In this document: one piece after another, positions 9,506 through 17,638 of the stretch
Position numbering within the stretch: the first letter of the stretch is position 1
Layout of the letters: the number at the start of each line of letters is the position of its first letter
Source of the DNA: Puniceicoccus vermicola
GTDB lineage: Bacteria; Verrucomicrobiota; Verrucomicrobiia; Opitutales; Puniceicoccaceae
Direction: 5' to 3'
DNA: 49,483 bases
Assembly (NCBI RefSeq): GCF_014230055.1
Contig: NZ_JACHVA010000117.1
Location: 1-49,483 of the forward strand
The notes under the pieces: generated by a model
Seen by the model: only the letters and a program-made list of their open reading frames with translations
Database searches by the model: none
Told to the model about the DNA's origin: nothing
Made by a program: the position numbers and the translations under genes

Positions 9506-10309
9506 ATGCCACGCATTTTGTTTTTGGGCGACATCGTTGGTCGCCCCGGTCGTCAGATTCTTCAACAGCGCCTACGCGAGGTTCGCCAGACCCGTCAAAT
9601 CGATCGAGTTATCGCGAATGGGGAGAACGCCGCGGCGGGAGCGGGGATCACGGGGAAGTTGGCTCGTGAAATCCTGGACGCCGGTGTCGACGCCATCACT
9701 CTCGGTGACCATGTCTGGGATCAGCGGGGATTTGCCGACGAGATTGGGAACCTTGATAAGGTGTGCCGTCCAGCCAATCTGGACTCATCCTGCCCGGGTA
9801 GGACTCATTTGATCGTCGATGGGGGAGGGTTTCGACTGGGGGTCTTCACCGTGCTCGGCCGCGAGTTCATGAAGATCAAGTCGAGCTGTCCCTTCCGGGA
9901 AGCCGAGCGCCTGGCCGCTGAGTTACGACCCAAGGTCGATGCTCTCCTGGTAGAAATTCATGCCGAGACCACCTCGGAGAAGATCGCGATGGCCTGGATG
10001 CTCGAGGGTGTCGCCACGGCAGTCGTCGGCACCCACACGCACACTCCCACAGCGGATGCACGCGTCCTCCCGCGAGGAACTGCGGCGATTACGGATGTCG
10101 GGATGACCGGTCCATACCGATCGGTGCTCGGGCGAGAGGTGGATCCCGTACTCGGGCGTTTCCTCGATGGTATGCCCCGAAAGTTTACGGTTGCTCAGGA
10201 GGATGTTTGGATGCGCGGAGTCCTGATCGATTTCGACGAAACGGGCCGTGCCACCTCGATCGAGCTCTTGGCCGTGCCGGATACGGCTAGCGAAGTAGGG
10301 CTACTCTAG
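9506..10309 (+). CDS. YmdB-family metallophosphoesterase (2',3'-cyclic-nucleotide phosphodiesterase)
   Basis: A 267-residue protein of the YmdB/TIGR00282 family, dinuclear-metal phosphodiesterases shown in Bacillus to hydrolyse 2',3'-cyclic nucleotides. Metal-ligand motifs run in the family order: [11 protein letters not shown] (Asp9), [31 protein letters not shown] and [13 protein letters not shown]. The length is normal. The gene is divergent from ilvB and convergent with holA. The two stop codons share the palindrome CTAG at 10306-10309, so there is no space for a terminator outside the coding regions. The cellular role in this organism is not shown by the context. Confidence 0.92.
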   Translation: MPRILFLGDIVGRPGRQILQQRLREVRQTRQIDRVIANGENAAAGAGITGKLAREILDAGVDAITLGDHVWDQRGFADEIGNLDKVCRPANLDSSCPGRTHLIVDGGGFRLGVFTVLGREFMKIKSSCPFREAERLAAELRPKVDALLVEIHAETTSEKIAMAWMLEGVATAVVGTHTHTPTADARVLPRGTAAITDVGMTGPYRSVLGREVDPVLGRFLDGMPRKFTVAQEDVWMRGVLIDFDETGRATSIELLAVPDTASEVGLL

Positions 10310-11421
10310 CGCCGTTTGGGCGTGGGAGCGAGGCAGCGGACCGCGAGTTCGCGGAAGACGGCCTCGTGGTCGTTGGGGCGATTGACCATCTCGCGGAAGG
10401 TATCCACGAAGGCGGTCTGGAAATCGAAGAGACGGCGCAGTGGGATGCGGCGGGCGGCCTCAGCGAGGTTGCCCAAATAGAAAGGATTCTGGGCGAAAAC
10501 GTTGACTGGAGTTTTTTTGGATGTGTCTCCATACCACGGTTCGGCCCAAGCCGCTGCTTCCTTGAGGCTGGCCGCATCGACGCGGCGTCCACTGGCTTTC
10601 AGCATTCCGCTGTCGGAAAGGACACGCGCCTGAATCATGAGCCGATTGCGGTTCATTAGGTTGGAGAGGAGAGGGCGTCCCTCCTTCTGATTAAAGAAAT
10701 GACGACGGAGCGCTTCGAGTGCGTCTCCTAAATTGCCACGGAAGAACTTGTCGGCCGCTTCGAAAAACTCGGGTTCGCCGAATTCAGGAACCTCCTCGGC
10801 GACCTGTTTCTCGGTGATCTCCTTTTTGCCCTCGGGGAGGGCCGTGATCAGCTTGCGGATTTCCTCAACCGCCATCCGGATTTCTCCGTTCAGCTTGGCA
10901 CGGAGAACTTCAAGGGCCATACGGGAAAGGGTGACACCGGCGGATTTGCACTCGTCTTCAACGACCTGCTGAAAAGCGGCGGCTCCGGCCTTCTTCGCAT
11001 CGATCCCCTCAAATCCCGTTTGGGTGGATACCCATTTGTAAAAAGAACGCCGCCGATCAACTGGAGCTCCGGAAATGAGAATCTTCGATTCGCTGCCCGC
11101 CATACCTTTGAGGAGCTCCTGAAGTCGTTCCACTTCCTGTTTGGCTCCGGCACTCTGGCCAAGGCGCCCATCTCCGAGGAAAGTCAGATTGCGCAACCAG
11201 ACGGTCTTGGCCCCGCCCCCGAAAAGAGAGTCGGTCTGCGCGGATTCGGCAAATCGGGTGACCGCGGTCACTGCCTCATCGACAGTCTGAGCCCGCCCAT
11301 CGACGATCTCGACGGAGTATTCATCCACCGCTTCTTCTTTCCACGGCTTGAAAATTTCTCCTGCGCGACGGTCGACGAGGAATTCGTCATCGCCCAGAAC
11401 CATTCGGAGAGAATCAGACAT
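10306..11421 (-). CDS. holA: DNA polymerase III subunit delta
   Basis: Clamp-loader delta subunit that opens the beta sliding clamp. The protein has 371 residues from the ATG at 11421 (MSDSLRMVLGDDEFLVDRRA). A start further upstream would only translate the end of coaC in another frame. The N-terminal LGDDEFLVDR stretch is typical of HolA. So are the middle-domain segments AVEEIRKLITALPEGKKEIT and FFEAADKFFRGNLGDALEAL. The start overlaps the coaC stop by 8 nt (ATGTCTGA), implying coupled translation. Primary conservation in this family is low, but the order of these segments and the length fit. Confidence 0.88.
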   Translation of the reverse strand: MSDSLRMVLGDDEFLVDRRAGEIFKPWKEEAVDEYSVEIVDGRAQTVDEAVTAVTRFAESAQTDSLFGGGAKTVWLRNLTFLGDGRLGQSAGAKQEVERLQELLKGMAGSESKILISGAPVDRRRSFYKWVSTQTGFEGIDAKKAGAAAFQQVVEDECKSAGVTLSRMALEVLRAKLNGEIRMAVEEIRKLITALPEGKKEITEKQVAEEVPEFGEPEFFEAADKFFRGNLGDALEALRRHFFNQKEGRPLLSNLMNRNRLMIQARVLSDSGMLKASGRRVDAASLKEAAAWAEPWYGDTSKKTPVNVFAQNPFYLGNLAEAARRIPLRRLFDFQTAFVDTFREMVNRPNDHEAVFRELAVRCLAPTPKRR

Positions 11422-11998
11422 CTTTTTCGGATAGCAGTGAGGTTGCGGCTGCGATGATTTCTTCGACGGGAGCCAGGCGTCCTTTGCCTTCGTAGCCGCA
11501 GGCCAGCATGCCCTCTGCGGGCTCGACAAAGTGATGACCCCGATTGCGGAGAGTTTTCAAATTTTCCTCGGTGGCCGGATGGGTGAGCATTTTCCCGTTC
11601 ATCGCGGGAGCGATCAGGACCGGAGCGCGGGTAGCCAGATAAATGGAGGTGAGGAGGTCGGGAGCAAGCCCTTGAGCGAAGCACGCCAGAGTGTGGGCCG
11701 TGGCCGGGGCGACCAAAAAGAGATCGGCGTTGTCCGCGAGCTCAATATGGCCGGGCTGCCAACCTTCGGCCTCCTTCCAAAGATCCCAAGCGACCGGATT
11801 TCGGGCGAGAGTCTTCAGGGTCAACGGAGTGATGAGTTGGGTGGCCTCCTTAGTCATCACCGGAAACACCGACGCGCCCAGTTTGGTGAGTTGGCTCGTG
11901 ATGTCCGCCGCACGATAGGCGGCAATACTTCCGCAGACCCCGAGGATGATGGTTTTCCCGGCCACGGGAGAGGGCGCACTGTTTTCCAGATTGGTCAT
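11414..11998 (-). CDS. coaC: Phosphopantothenoylcysteine decarboxylase (stand-alone CoaC flavoprotein)
   Basis: FMN-dependent decarboxylation of phosphopantothenoylcysteine in coenzyme A synthesis. The protein has 194 residues, so it is only the CoaC half of the usual bifunctional CoaBC. No CoaB (synthetase) domain follows, because the next gene is holA. Motifs: GVCGSIAAYRA for FMN phosphate binding, the conserved His84 in GHIELADNAD, PAMNGKM at 131-137 (the substrate-binding PxMNxxM motif), and Cys167 in ACGYEGKGRL, the active-site Cys position. CoaB must be elsewhere in the genome. Other HFCD-family flavoproteins such as UbiX relatives or lantibiotic decarboxylases are less likely because of the PAMN and ACG motifs. 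Confidence 0.85.
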   Translation of the reverse strand: MTNLENSAPSPVAGKTIILGVCGSIAAYRAADITSQLTKLGASVFPVMTKEATQLITPLTLKTLARNPVAWDLWKEAEGWQPGHIELADNADLFLVAPATAHTLACFAQGLAPDLLTSIYLATRAPVLIAPAMNGKMLTHPATEENLKTLRNRGHHFVEPAEGMLACGYEGKGRLAPVEEIIAAATSLLSEKDV

Positions 11999-12225
11999 GG
12001 TTATTCGAGTCCTTTTACGATGAGTAATTGACGATTGGCCGCAACGGAGAAAACGAGATGTCTGATGTCAATTATTAAACCATGTTAAAATATTGGCAAC
12101 ATCAAGGGTTCTGGTTTGTTTTTGGAAATGCGACAAGCGAGGGTTTTAATATGTATGGGTAAGCGGCTAAATATCCTTCCTGGGGGGAGGTTGCAATCTT
12201 CAGGGATACGACTTCGTTGCGTATT

Positions 12226-12858
12226 ATGAGAAATCTTTTCCTGCTGGTCATTGGCTGCTTGGGAGCAGCTTTGGCTGTTTCTTTAATTTTCCCCCACGCT
12301 TTTCACTTTATGAAATCAGAATCTTGCAACGATGGTGCCTGCGGAACGCCGAGCGGAAATGTGGCCGCTGGCCGGGCTGAGGTGGTTCAACTTTCCGAGA
12401 GCCAGTGGGAGGAGGTTTTGACTCCTGCACAATTTCAAGTCCTCCGGGATCACGGAACTGAACGCCCTTTTCAGAATGCTTACTGGGACGAGAAACGACC
12501 GGGAATTTACGTCTGTGCGGCGACGGGGACTCCTCTTTTTTCGAGCGAGGATAAATTTAAGTCGGGAACTGGGTGGCCTAGCTTCACTCAGCCGATCGAA
12601 GAGGGAGTTGTCGGCGAAGAGGTGGATACTTCCTACGGCATGCGCCGGGTCGAGAATTACTGCGTGGATTGCGGCGGGCATCTTGGGCATGTTTTCGAAG
12701 ACGGCCCTGCTCCGACCGGTTTGCGTTACTGCATGAATTCGACGGCAATGGAGTTCATCCCTGCAGAATCAGTCGAAGCGATTCCGGCCTTGGTGGAAGA
12801 GCAGAAGAAAGTCGCCGCCAAGCGAATTTCCGAGCTTCAGGCTCTGGGAAATTCTTGA
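12226..12858 (+). CDS. msrB: Peptide-methionine (R)-S-oxide reductase, membrane-anchored or exported
   Basis: Reduces methionine-R-sulfoxide in proteins. From the ATG at 12226 it has 210 residues. An in-frame TTG at 12217 would only add three residues. Residues 4-21 are hydrophobic and indicate export or anchoring. VIGC at 8-11 matches a lipobox, but the hydrophobic run continues beyond the Cys, so a plain membrane anchor is at least as likely. The MsrB domain spans about 56-180, with FKSGTGWPSF at 111-120 and the catalytic Cys169 in LRYCMNS. The zinc site looks incomplete: the first pair reads CAAT (Cys97, Thr100) where zinc-type MsrBs have CxxC, while the second is CVDC (146-149). A basic/acidic helical tail follows. 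It converges with the AsmA-like gene, 18 nt apart. Confidence 0.93.
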   Translation: MRNLFLLVIGCLGAALAVSLIFPHAFHFMKSESCNDGACGTPSGNVAAGRAEVVQLSESQWEEVLTPAQFQVLRDHGTERPFQNAYWDEKRPGIYVCAATGTPLFSSEDKFKSGTGWPSFTQPIEEGVVGEEVDTSYGMRRVENYCVDCGGHLGHVFEDGPAPTGLRYCMNSTAMEFIPAESVEAIPALVEEQKKVAAKRISELQALGNS

Positions 12859-12876
12859 TCCGGACGGGGAGTTTTC

Positions 12877-15561
12877 CTACCAGCTGCGCGGATCGAGGTA
12901 GAGTCGCCAATCGAGGTCGTCGAGCTCCCCCCAGATCCGGAATTCGAAGACTCGCCCAAACGGTTTGAGAAGCATTCCGATTTGGGCCAGAATGGGGAAC
13001 TTGACCGAACCCAATAGCTGCATCTGGGCGTTGAAATCGATGGATTTTTTCGCCATCTCGTAGATTCCAGAGGAGATCAGTTGGGAGCTGGGGCTCTTGA
13101 GAGTCAGATTGGGGAATTCTACGAGTCCACGATTGAGGAGGAAAGTGGAGGAGGCACTTTCGAATTGGAAGGATCCTAACGTGACGGGCAAGGGAAGCTC
13201 TTCTGAAATGCGGGAGAGAATGCCGAGGAGGCGAACGTTGGCGAGGTTTGGCGTGATGAGATTGAACTCGCCGGCCCCGATGAGGCTTTCGGGAGATTCA
13301 AGATCGCCCGAGAATTCGATGGAGAAATCCAGCTTGTGGTCCTCCGGGTCTTGGTCCTTTCCGTGATCGATTCGGTCGCCGACGGTTTTTTTGAGTTGAG
13401 GGACTGCGTCGACGACATGGGCGGGGATGCCGTCGGTAAAAGTGAGTTGAATTGAGTTGCGCCCTTGAGCGGCGCTATCGGGTCTATTGACGATCCATCC
13501 TCTACCGGTTCCTCCTCCGAGCCCAAAGGTGACGGGATCCAGGCGGAGGGTGTCGATCGAGAAAACCGCGGAAAGTTCGAGGTATTCCAGTTGGATGTCG
13601 CGAAAGGTCAGAGGTTGGTCTGTCGAAGCATCGACTTTTAGGTAGTCGCCGGGGGAGTCTTTCCCTTCGATCGGTGGATAGAGAGTTCCTTGAATTTTCA
13701 GATCGGGTGCGCCGATTAATTTGAATTGTGCGAAATGGTCCTCCAGGCTCTCCCCGAAGAGTGGGGCTATTTTGTCGAAGTCCATGGAGGTCTTCAGGTC
13801 GTATTCACGAGAATACACCTCTCGTGTCTCCATATCCAGGAGGACGGCGTAGTAGCCGGAGGCCATGCCTTCCGGGCGGTAGGCATGAAGATCGAGGAGT
13901 TCGAAAAGGTAAGGGAGATTTCGTAAGCGCGCGTAGCCGCGATCGACATGCATTTCTTTGAGGAGAATATTGCGAAACCGAAGGCCCCCGAAAATCTCCC
14001 GTTCATCGTGGTGATCCCAGTCTCCAATGATGGCGAGGTCAGCATAGGGAATTTCGTAAAATTCGAAATCTTTCCAGACTGTGTCCCACCAATCCCTCAT
14101 CCACCCGCTGATGTCCATGGGCAGAAATCCCCCTTTGATCGTGAACTCAAATTCGTTGGAGATAAAATCGTGTCGATAGGTGCCTTGGAGGTGATACTTT
14201 TCCTTTTGCACCGAGAGGTCATCTACTTCGAGGACAAGGTCTCGGGGCAGAATGTTTCCATCGGCTTCAGCGTAGATACCAGTGAACCCCATGATATCGA
14301 AGGCTTCGGTCTCCGCGTGGTATTGAATCGTTTCCGGGATCAGTTCTCCTTTCTGGAAGCTCGTTCTCAGATCAAGGTAGACCCCTTGGTCAAAGGCAAT
14401 GTGATGCTCCCTGGCAAGTGCTGGAACGGCGGGGTGCTTAATGGCGGCATCGATGGGGAGAGTGCCGGTGGCTCTCAAGGTTCCGCTTCTGCGGAGAAGG
14501 TTGACTGTGCCGCCTAGTGCAAAGGGACTCCCGTATAGGCTGGTCTGTCCAGAAAGGGTTGCCGTAAATCCAAGGCCCATATCGATGGAGAGAGTGGGAT
14601 TCTCAAGATTTACGTAATCATTGGAGATTTCGGCGGCGGAAAGTCGGATGTCGGCTCCTGCGATGAAGGCTGCTGAGGAAAGGGTTCCGGGAGGGTCTAG
14701 CCGTAGGTTCGGATTGCTCAGTGTTGCGTCTTCTCCGTAGTAGGCTTTCTCCGACCGAAGTTGGATGGGGCCAAGTTTTAAAAAGTTCTGCGAAACAGTC
14801 ATTGAGGAGGTGAGGCGAACCTCCTTTTCGAGTCTTGCACCGAATGGGAGTTCGACGCGGTCCGCAGAGAGGGAGAGATGGGCCAAGGTTTTTGCGTCCT
14901 CAGTGGCGGAGAGCCGGATGGACAGAAAGGGGTTCTTGAGACGCTGGAGTTCGGATTCCAGGCGGTAGATTTTTTCGAGGATGGGAGGAAGAGGGTCTTC
15001 GGCGTCAACAATTTCATCACTTTCGATCTTACGAATCGACTTGGGCAATGCTCCCGAGGCCGAAATTTCGAGGCCTTCTTCCCAATAAATTCGGGCGTCG
15101 TCGAGTCGCCAGGTATTGTCCTCGCGAATGATGTTGAGTGCTTCGAGAGTGAGAACCGATTCGGAGATGCCGAGGGGCTCGCGGAGGTCGAACAGTTCCA
15201 CATTTTTTGCTTTGAACTGTTCGGGGTTGAAAATGCCAAATACGATGGAGGGGAGGTAGAAGTCGACTTGGATCGACTCGGCGCGGGCGATCTCGCGTCC
15301 ATTGAAGTTTCGAATTTGCAGGTCTTCGAGTTCGATTGTTCCGTCCTCATTCAAATTCGCTGCGCCCACCGAGACTTTATAAAGGTCACCGATTCTGTGG
15401 TTGATGGCCTTCTCCACCCAGGGGGCGGGAATCATTAAATCGCGATGGAGGGAGAGGAAGAGAACCAGTGGAATCTGGATGACTAGGAGAACTCCAAGGA
15501 GGGCGGTGAAGACCCAGAGCAGGCAGCCGACCCACTTGCACTCGCGCTGGCGACAGAACAC
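12877..15561 (-). CDS. AsmA-like inner-membrane-anchored protein
   Basis: An 894-residue protein with one N-terminal transmembrane helix (about residues 11-36) followed by a large beta-rich periplasmic region. The C-terminal part resembles the AsmA-like C-terminal domain: an LGSFQFESASSTFLLNRG segment, then NLTLKSPSSQLISSGIYEM and a closing FRIWGELDDLDW. AsmA-family proteins are thought to be bridge-like or scaffold proteins in lipid transport to, or assembly of, the outer membrane. The start is GTG at 15561, supported by GGAGAGG six nt upstream. It is the last gene of the ABC/GldG/DUF4340 operon, 13 nt after the DUF4340 gene. Substrate and partner are unknown. Confidence 0.75.
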   Translation of the reverse strand: MFCRQRECKWVGCLLWVFTALLGVLLVIQIPLVLFLSLHRDLMIPAPWVEKAINHRIGDLYKVSVGAANLNEDGTIELEDLQIRNFNGREIARAESIQVDFYLPSIVFGIFNPEQFKAKNVELFDLREPLGISESVLTLEALNIIREDNTWRLDDARIYWEEGLEISASGALPKSIRKIESDEIVDAEDPLPPILEKIYRLESELQRLKNPFLSIRLSATEDAKTLAHLSLSADRVELPFGARLEKEVRLTSSMTVSQNFLKLGPIQLRSEKAYYGEDATLSNPNLRLDPPGTLSSAAFIAGADIRLSAAEISNDYVNLENPTLSIDMGLGFTATLSGQTSLYGSPFALGGTVNLLRRSGTLRATGTLPIDAAIKHPAVPALAREHHIAFDQGVYLDLRTSFQKGELIPETIQYHAETEAFDIMGFTGIYAEADGNILPRDLVLEVDDLSVQKEKYHLQGTYRHDFISNEFEFTIKGGFLPMDISGWMRDWWDTVWKDFEFYEIPYADLAIIGDWDHHDEREIFGGLRFRNILLKEMHVDRGYARLRNLPYLFELLDLHAYRPEGMASGYYAVLLDMETREVYSREYDLKTSMDFDKIAPLFGESLEDHFAQFKLIGAPDLKIQGTLYPPIEGKDSPGDYLKVDASTDQPLTFRDIQLEYLELSAVFSIDTLRLDPVTFGLGGGTGRGWIVNRPDSAAQGRNSIQLTFTDGIPAHVVDAVPQLKKTVGDRIDHGKDQDPEDHKLDFSIEFSGDLESPESLIGAGEFNLITPNLANVRLLGILSRISEELPLPVTLGSFQFESASSTFLLNRGLVEFPNLTLKSPSSQLISSGIYEMAKKSIDFNAQMQLLGSVKFPILAQIGMLLKPFGRVFEFRIWGELDDLDWRLYLDPRSW

Positions 15562-15574
15562 AGTAAGCCTCTCC

Positions 15575-17635
15575 TCAGCCGGCAGGTTCTTTGTTCTGAC
15601 CGGAGCCTACACTTTCGGGAGTGGGCAGCACGGGTGTGAGGTTGAGTTCAGACTCCCCTGGAGAGGTTTTGTCGGGGGTTGCAGATTCGGGCGATGATTG
15701 CAGTTCGTCCTGAGAATTTTCCTTTTCGGCCTCTTCTTCGATCTGGGGAGCCGTTTTCTGGGCGGCTTCCAGTGCGGCTTCCTCATCATATTCGTCGGGT
15801 AGGGGCCGAGTCGGGAAAAGGTCTTCCCAGGCCTCAATAATCGTTTGCGGGAGGGTGAAGGTCACGTCCTTCTCCTCGGAGCCGCCTCCTTGGAGAGTGC
15901 CTTCAATCCGTTCGGTGAGGTAGTATTTTTTGGTGACGACAGTGGAGTCGCCACTGCCGGGAAGGACGACTTCCGCCTCCAGTAGGTATCGCCAAGGAAT
16001 GGTTCTGTCGGCTTCGATTTTGAGTCCGTCGGTGAAAGTTGGCGAAAGGTAAGAATCTACCCGGAAGTTACGCAGCTGCTTGAGGAGGGTAACGAAAGAG
16101 GTTTTGGGTGGCTGGTCCGGATCGTCGAGCTCACCGAACGTCCAGGATTTTCCACCCTCGCCCAGCGTGCGATCAAGGAGAATTTTCTCTGTATCGAGAT
16201 CCCTGACCACAACCGAGCGGATCTGCCCAGTGTCGGGAATTTGGTCGAGGAGCCGGAAACGATAGGCGAGAGCGGAGACTGGCAGGTCGCGGATGATGTC
16301 CATCGGCACAGCGTAGACGAAGGGTTGGCCCTCAACCTTGGCGTAAATGAGCCGGGTGTCCGGGTCTAGGTCGCCGAGAAGGAGTTTATGGTTGTTTTCG
16401 CCGATGATTTCCACGGTGCGCTGTGGGTCATTGAGTCCGTATTCCCGGAGGTCCGAGTCGGAGGGCGCGTCGCTGATAAATTTTTTAGCGCGGAGGGTGA
16501 TGAGAGATTCGACGGTTTTCGTCAATACGCCGGGATCGGCTGGGTAGCGCACGGGTTCGACCTCTGCGCCGGAGGCGCTGACCTGCCAGGTCTGGTTTTC
16601 GAGTTTCTGCAGGCTGATCGTCCGGTCTCCCGATCCGATTTGGAGACTGGTGACGAGGGGGACGCGGAAGAGGAAAAAGGACTTCTCGCGAAGGTTGGTC
16701 AGAGCGTCGTTGAGTGTGAGGAATGCTTCTTCGGGAACGGTGACCACGGTGGGAATGCCTTCGATCTTGCCGTAGGCGTTGCCTTCTTGGTCCGGAACCG
16801 GTTTGCCGAGTAGAAAGGTTCTACGGGTGCCGCCATCTTCAAGGGAAATTCTCATCCGGGGCTCGACGAGTCCCGATTCGCTTGGAGAAATCTGAGTTTC
16901 GGGGATGAGGGAGACGACCGATGTTTCCAGAATTCGCTGGAGGCGGGAGTCGACGGCAGGTGCGCTGGCGCGGGTCTGGATCGGAGCTTCAAACATCCAT
17001 CCGTCCTCAATTGCGGCGAGCCGAATTTGGAGGCTCCGACCGTTACCTGGCTGGAGGGAGATCTCCTTGATCCCAAAGAAGTCCATGGTGAAGAGGTTGC
17101 GGCTCCGGAGGTCCTGCAGGTCGAGGGCCACGGAGCGGACGACTTCCTCATCGACGACGAAGACTTCCTCGCCTGAAGGTCCGAGCAAGTAGAAGCGTCC
17201 GCCGACATCGGTGGGCGATCCGATCTTGATGGTCGTTGTTTTTCCATCACGAACGAATGAGATGACGAGAACCGGGGTATCGAGGCCGTAGTCGGCGAGG
17301 GTCTGGTTGTTTCGCTCGATGTCCTCCATTGTGAAGCGGATATCTTTGCGGAGAAAAAGGAGTGCGCGAAAGATGCGGTCGATCGCGTTGGGATTGGCTC
17401 GCCAGACGATGGGCTCTTCGAGCATCCAGGAATCGTTGCGGCGGGTGAGCACTCGGCGTTCCGGAACGGCTTCCCCCGTGATTTCGATGCGGGAGCTTTC
17501 TGCAATCGAAGAAGCCAGAACCGGTTCGGCCCGTCGTTGTTCCGGGGCCCCGTCGTTGCCGGCTTCGAGGTAATAGATAACTCCGAAGGCCAAGAGGTTC
17601 AGCAGGCCGAGGAAAACTGTCAGTTTTAGTCTCAT
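15575..17635 (-). CDS. DUF4340 domain protein, membrane-anchored
   Basis: A 686-residue protein with an N-terminal membrane anchor (LTVFLGLLNLLAFGVIYYLE) and repeated DUF4340-type beta segments. Examples are the SSRIEITGE...WMLEEPI and DLRSRNLFTMDFFGIKEISLQ units, and again near residues 330-450 with LITLRAKKFISDAPSDSDL and YGLNDPQRTVEI. The final 70 residues are acidic and low-complexity, probably disordered. DUF4340 proteins commonly accompany GldG-type ABC cassettes, as here: it starts 3 nt after the gldG-like stop and is followed 13 nt later by the AsmA-like gene. Molecular function is unknown. A periplasmic accessory role to the ABC complex is an inference from the gene order. Confidence 0.82.
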   Translation of the reverse strand: MRLKLTVFLGLLNLLAFGVIYYLEAGNDGAPEQRRAEPVLASSIAESSRIEITGEAVPERRVLTRRNDSWMLEEPIVWRANPNAIDRIFRALLFLRKDIRFTMEDIERNNQTLADYGLDTPVLVISFVRDGKTTTIKIGSPTDVGGRFYLLGPSGEEVFVVDEEVVRSVALDLQDLRSRNLFTMDFFGIKEISLQPGNGRSLQIRLAAIEDGWMFEAPIQTRASAPAVDSRLQRILETSVVSLIPETQISPSESGLVEPRMRISLEDGGTRRTFLLGKPVPDQEGNAYGKIEGIPTVVTVPEEAFLTLNDALTNLREKSFFLFRVPLVTSLQIGSGDRTISLQKLENQTWQVSASGAEVEPVRYPADPGVLTKTVESLITLRAKKFISDAPSDSDLREYGLNDPQRTVEIIGENNHKLLLGDLDPDTRLIYAKVEGQPFVYAVPMDIIRDLPVSALAYRFRLLDQIPDTGQIRSVVVRDLDTEKILLDRTLGEGGKSWTFGELDDPDQPPKTSFVTLLKQLRNFRVDSYLSPTFTDGLKIEADRTIPWRYLLEAEVVLPGSGDSTVVTKKYYLTERIEGTLQGGGSEEKDVTFTLPQTIIEAWEDLFPTRPLPDEYDEEAALEAAQKTAPQIEEEAEKENSQDELQSSPESATPDKTSPGESELNLTPVLPTPESVGSGQNKEPAG

Positions 17636-17638
17636 GGG

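Noticed and set aside
10306-11529. Longer holA start at 11529
   Set aside because: The extra 36 codons are coaC read in another frame. MSDSLRMVLGDDEF at 11421 is the family start.
12066-12071. TTGACA on the minus strand upstream of coaC
   Set aside because: Good -35 match, but the expected -10 position reads TCCGTT.
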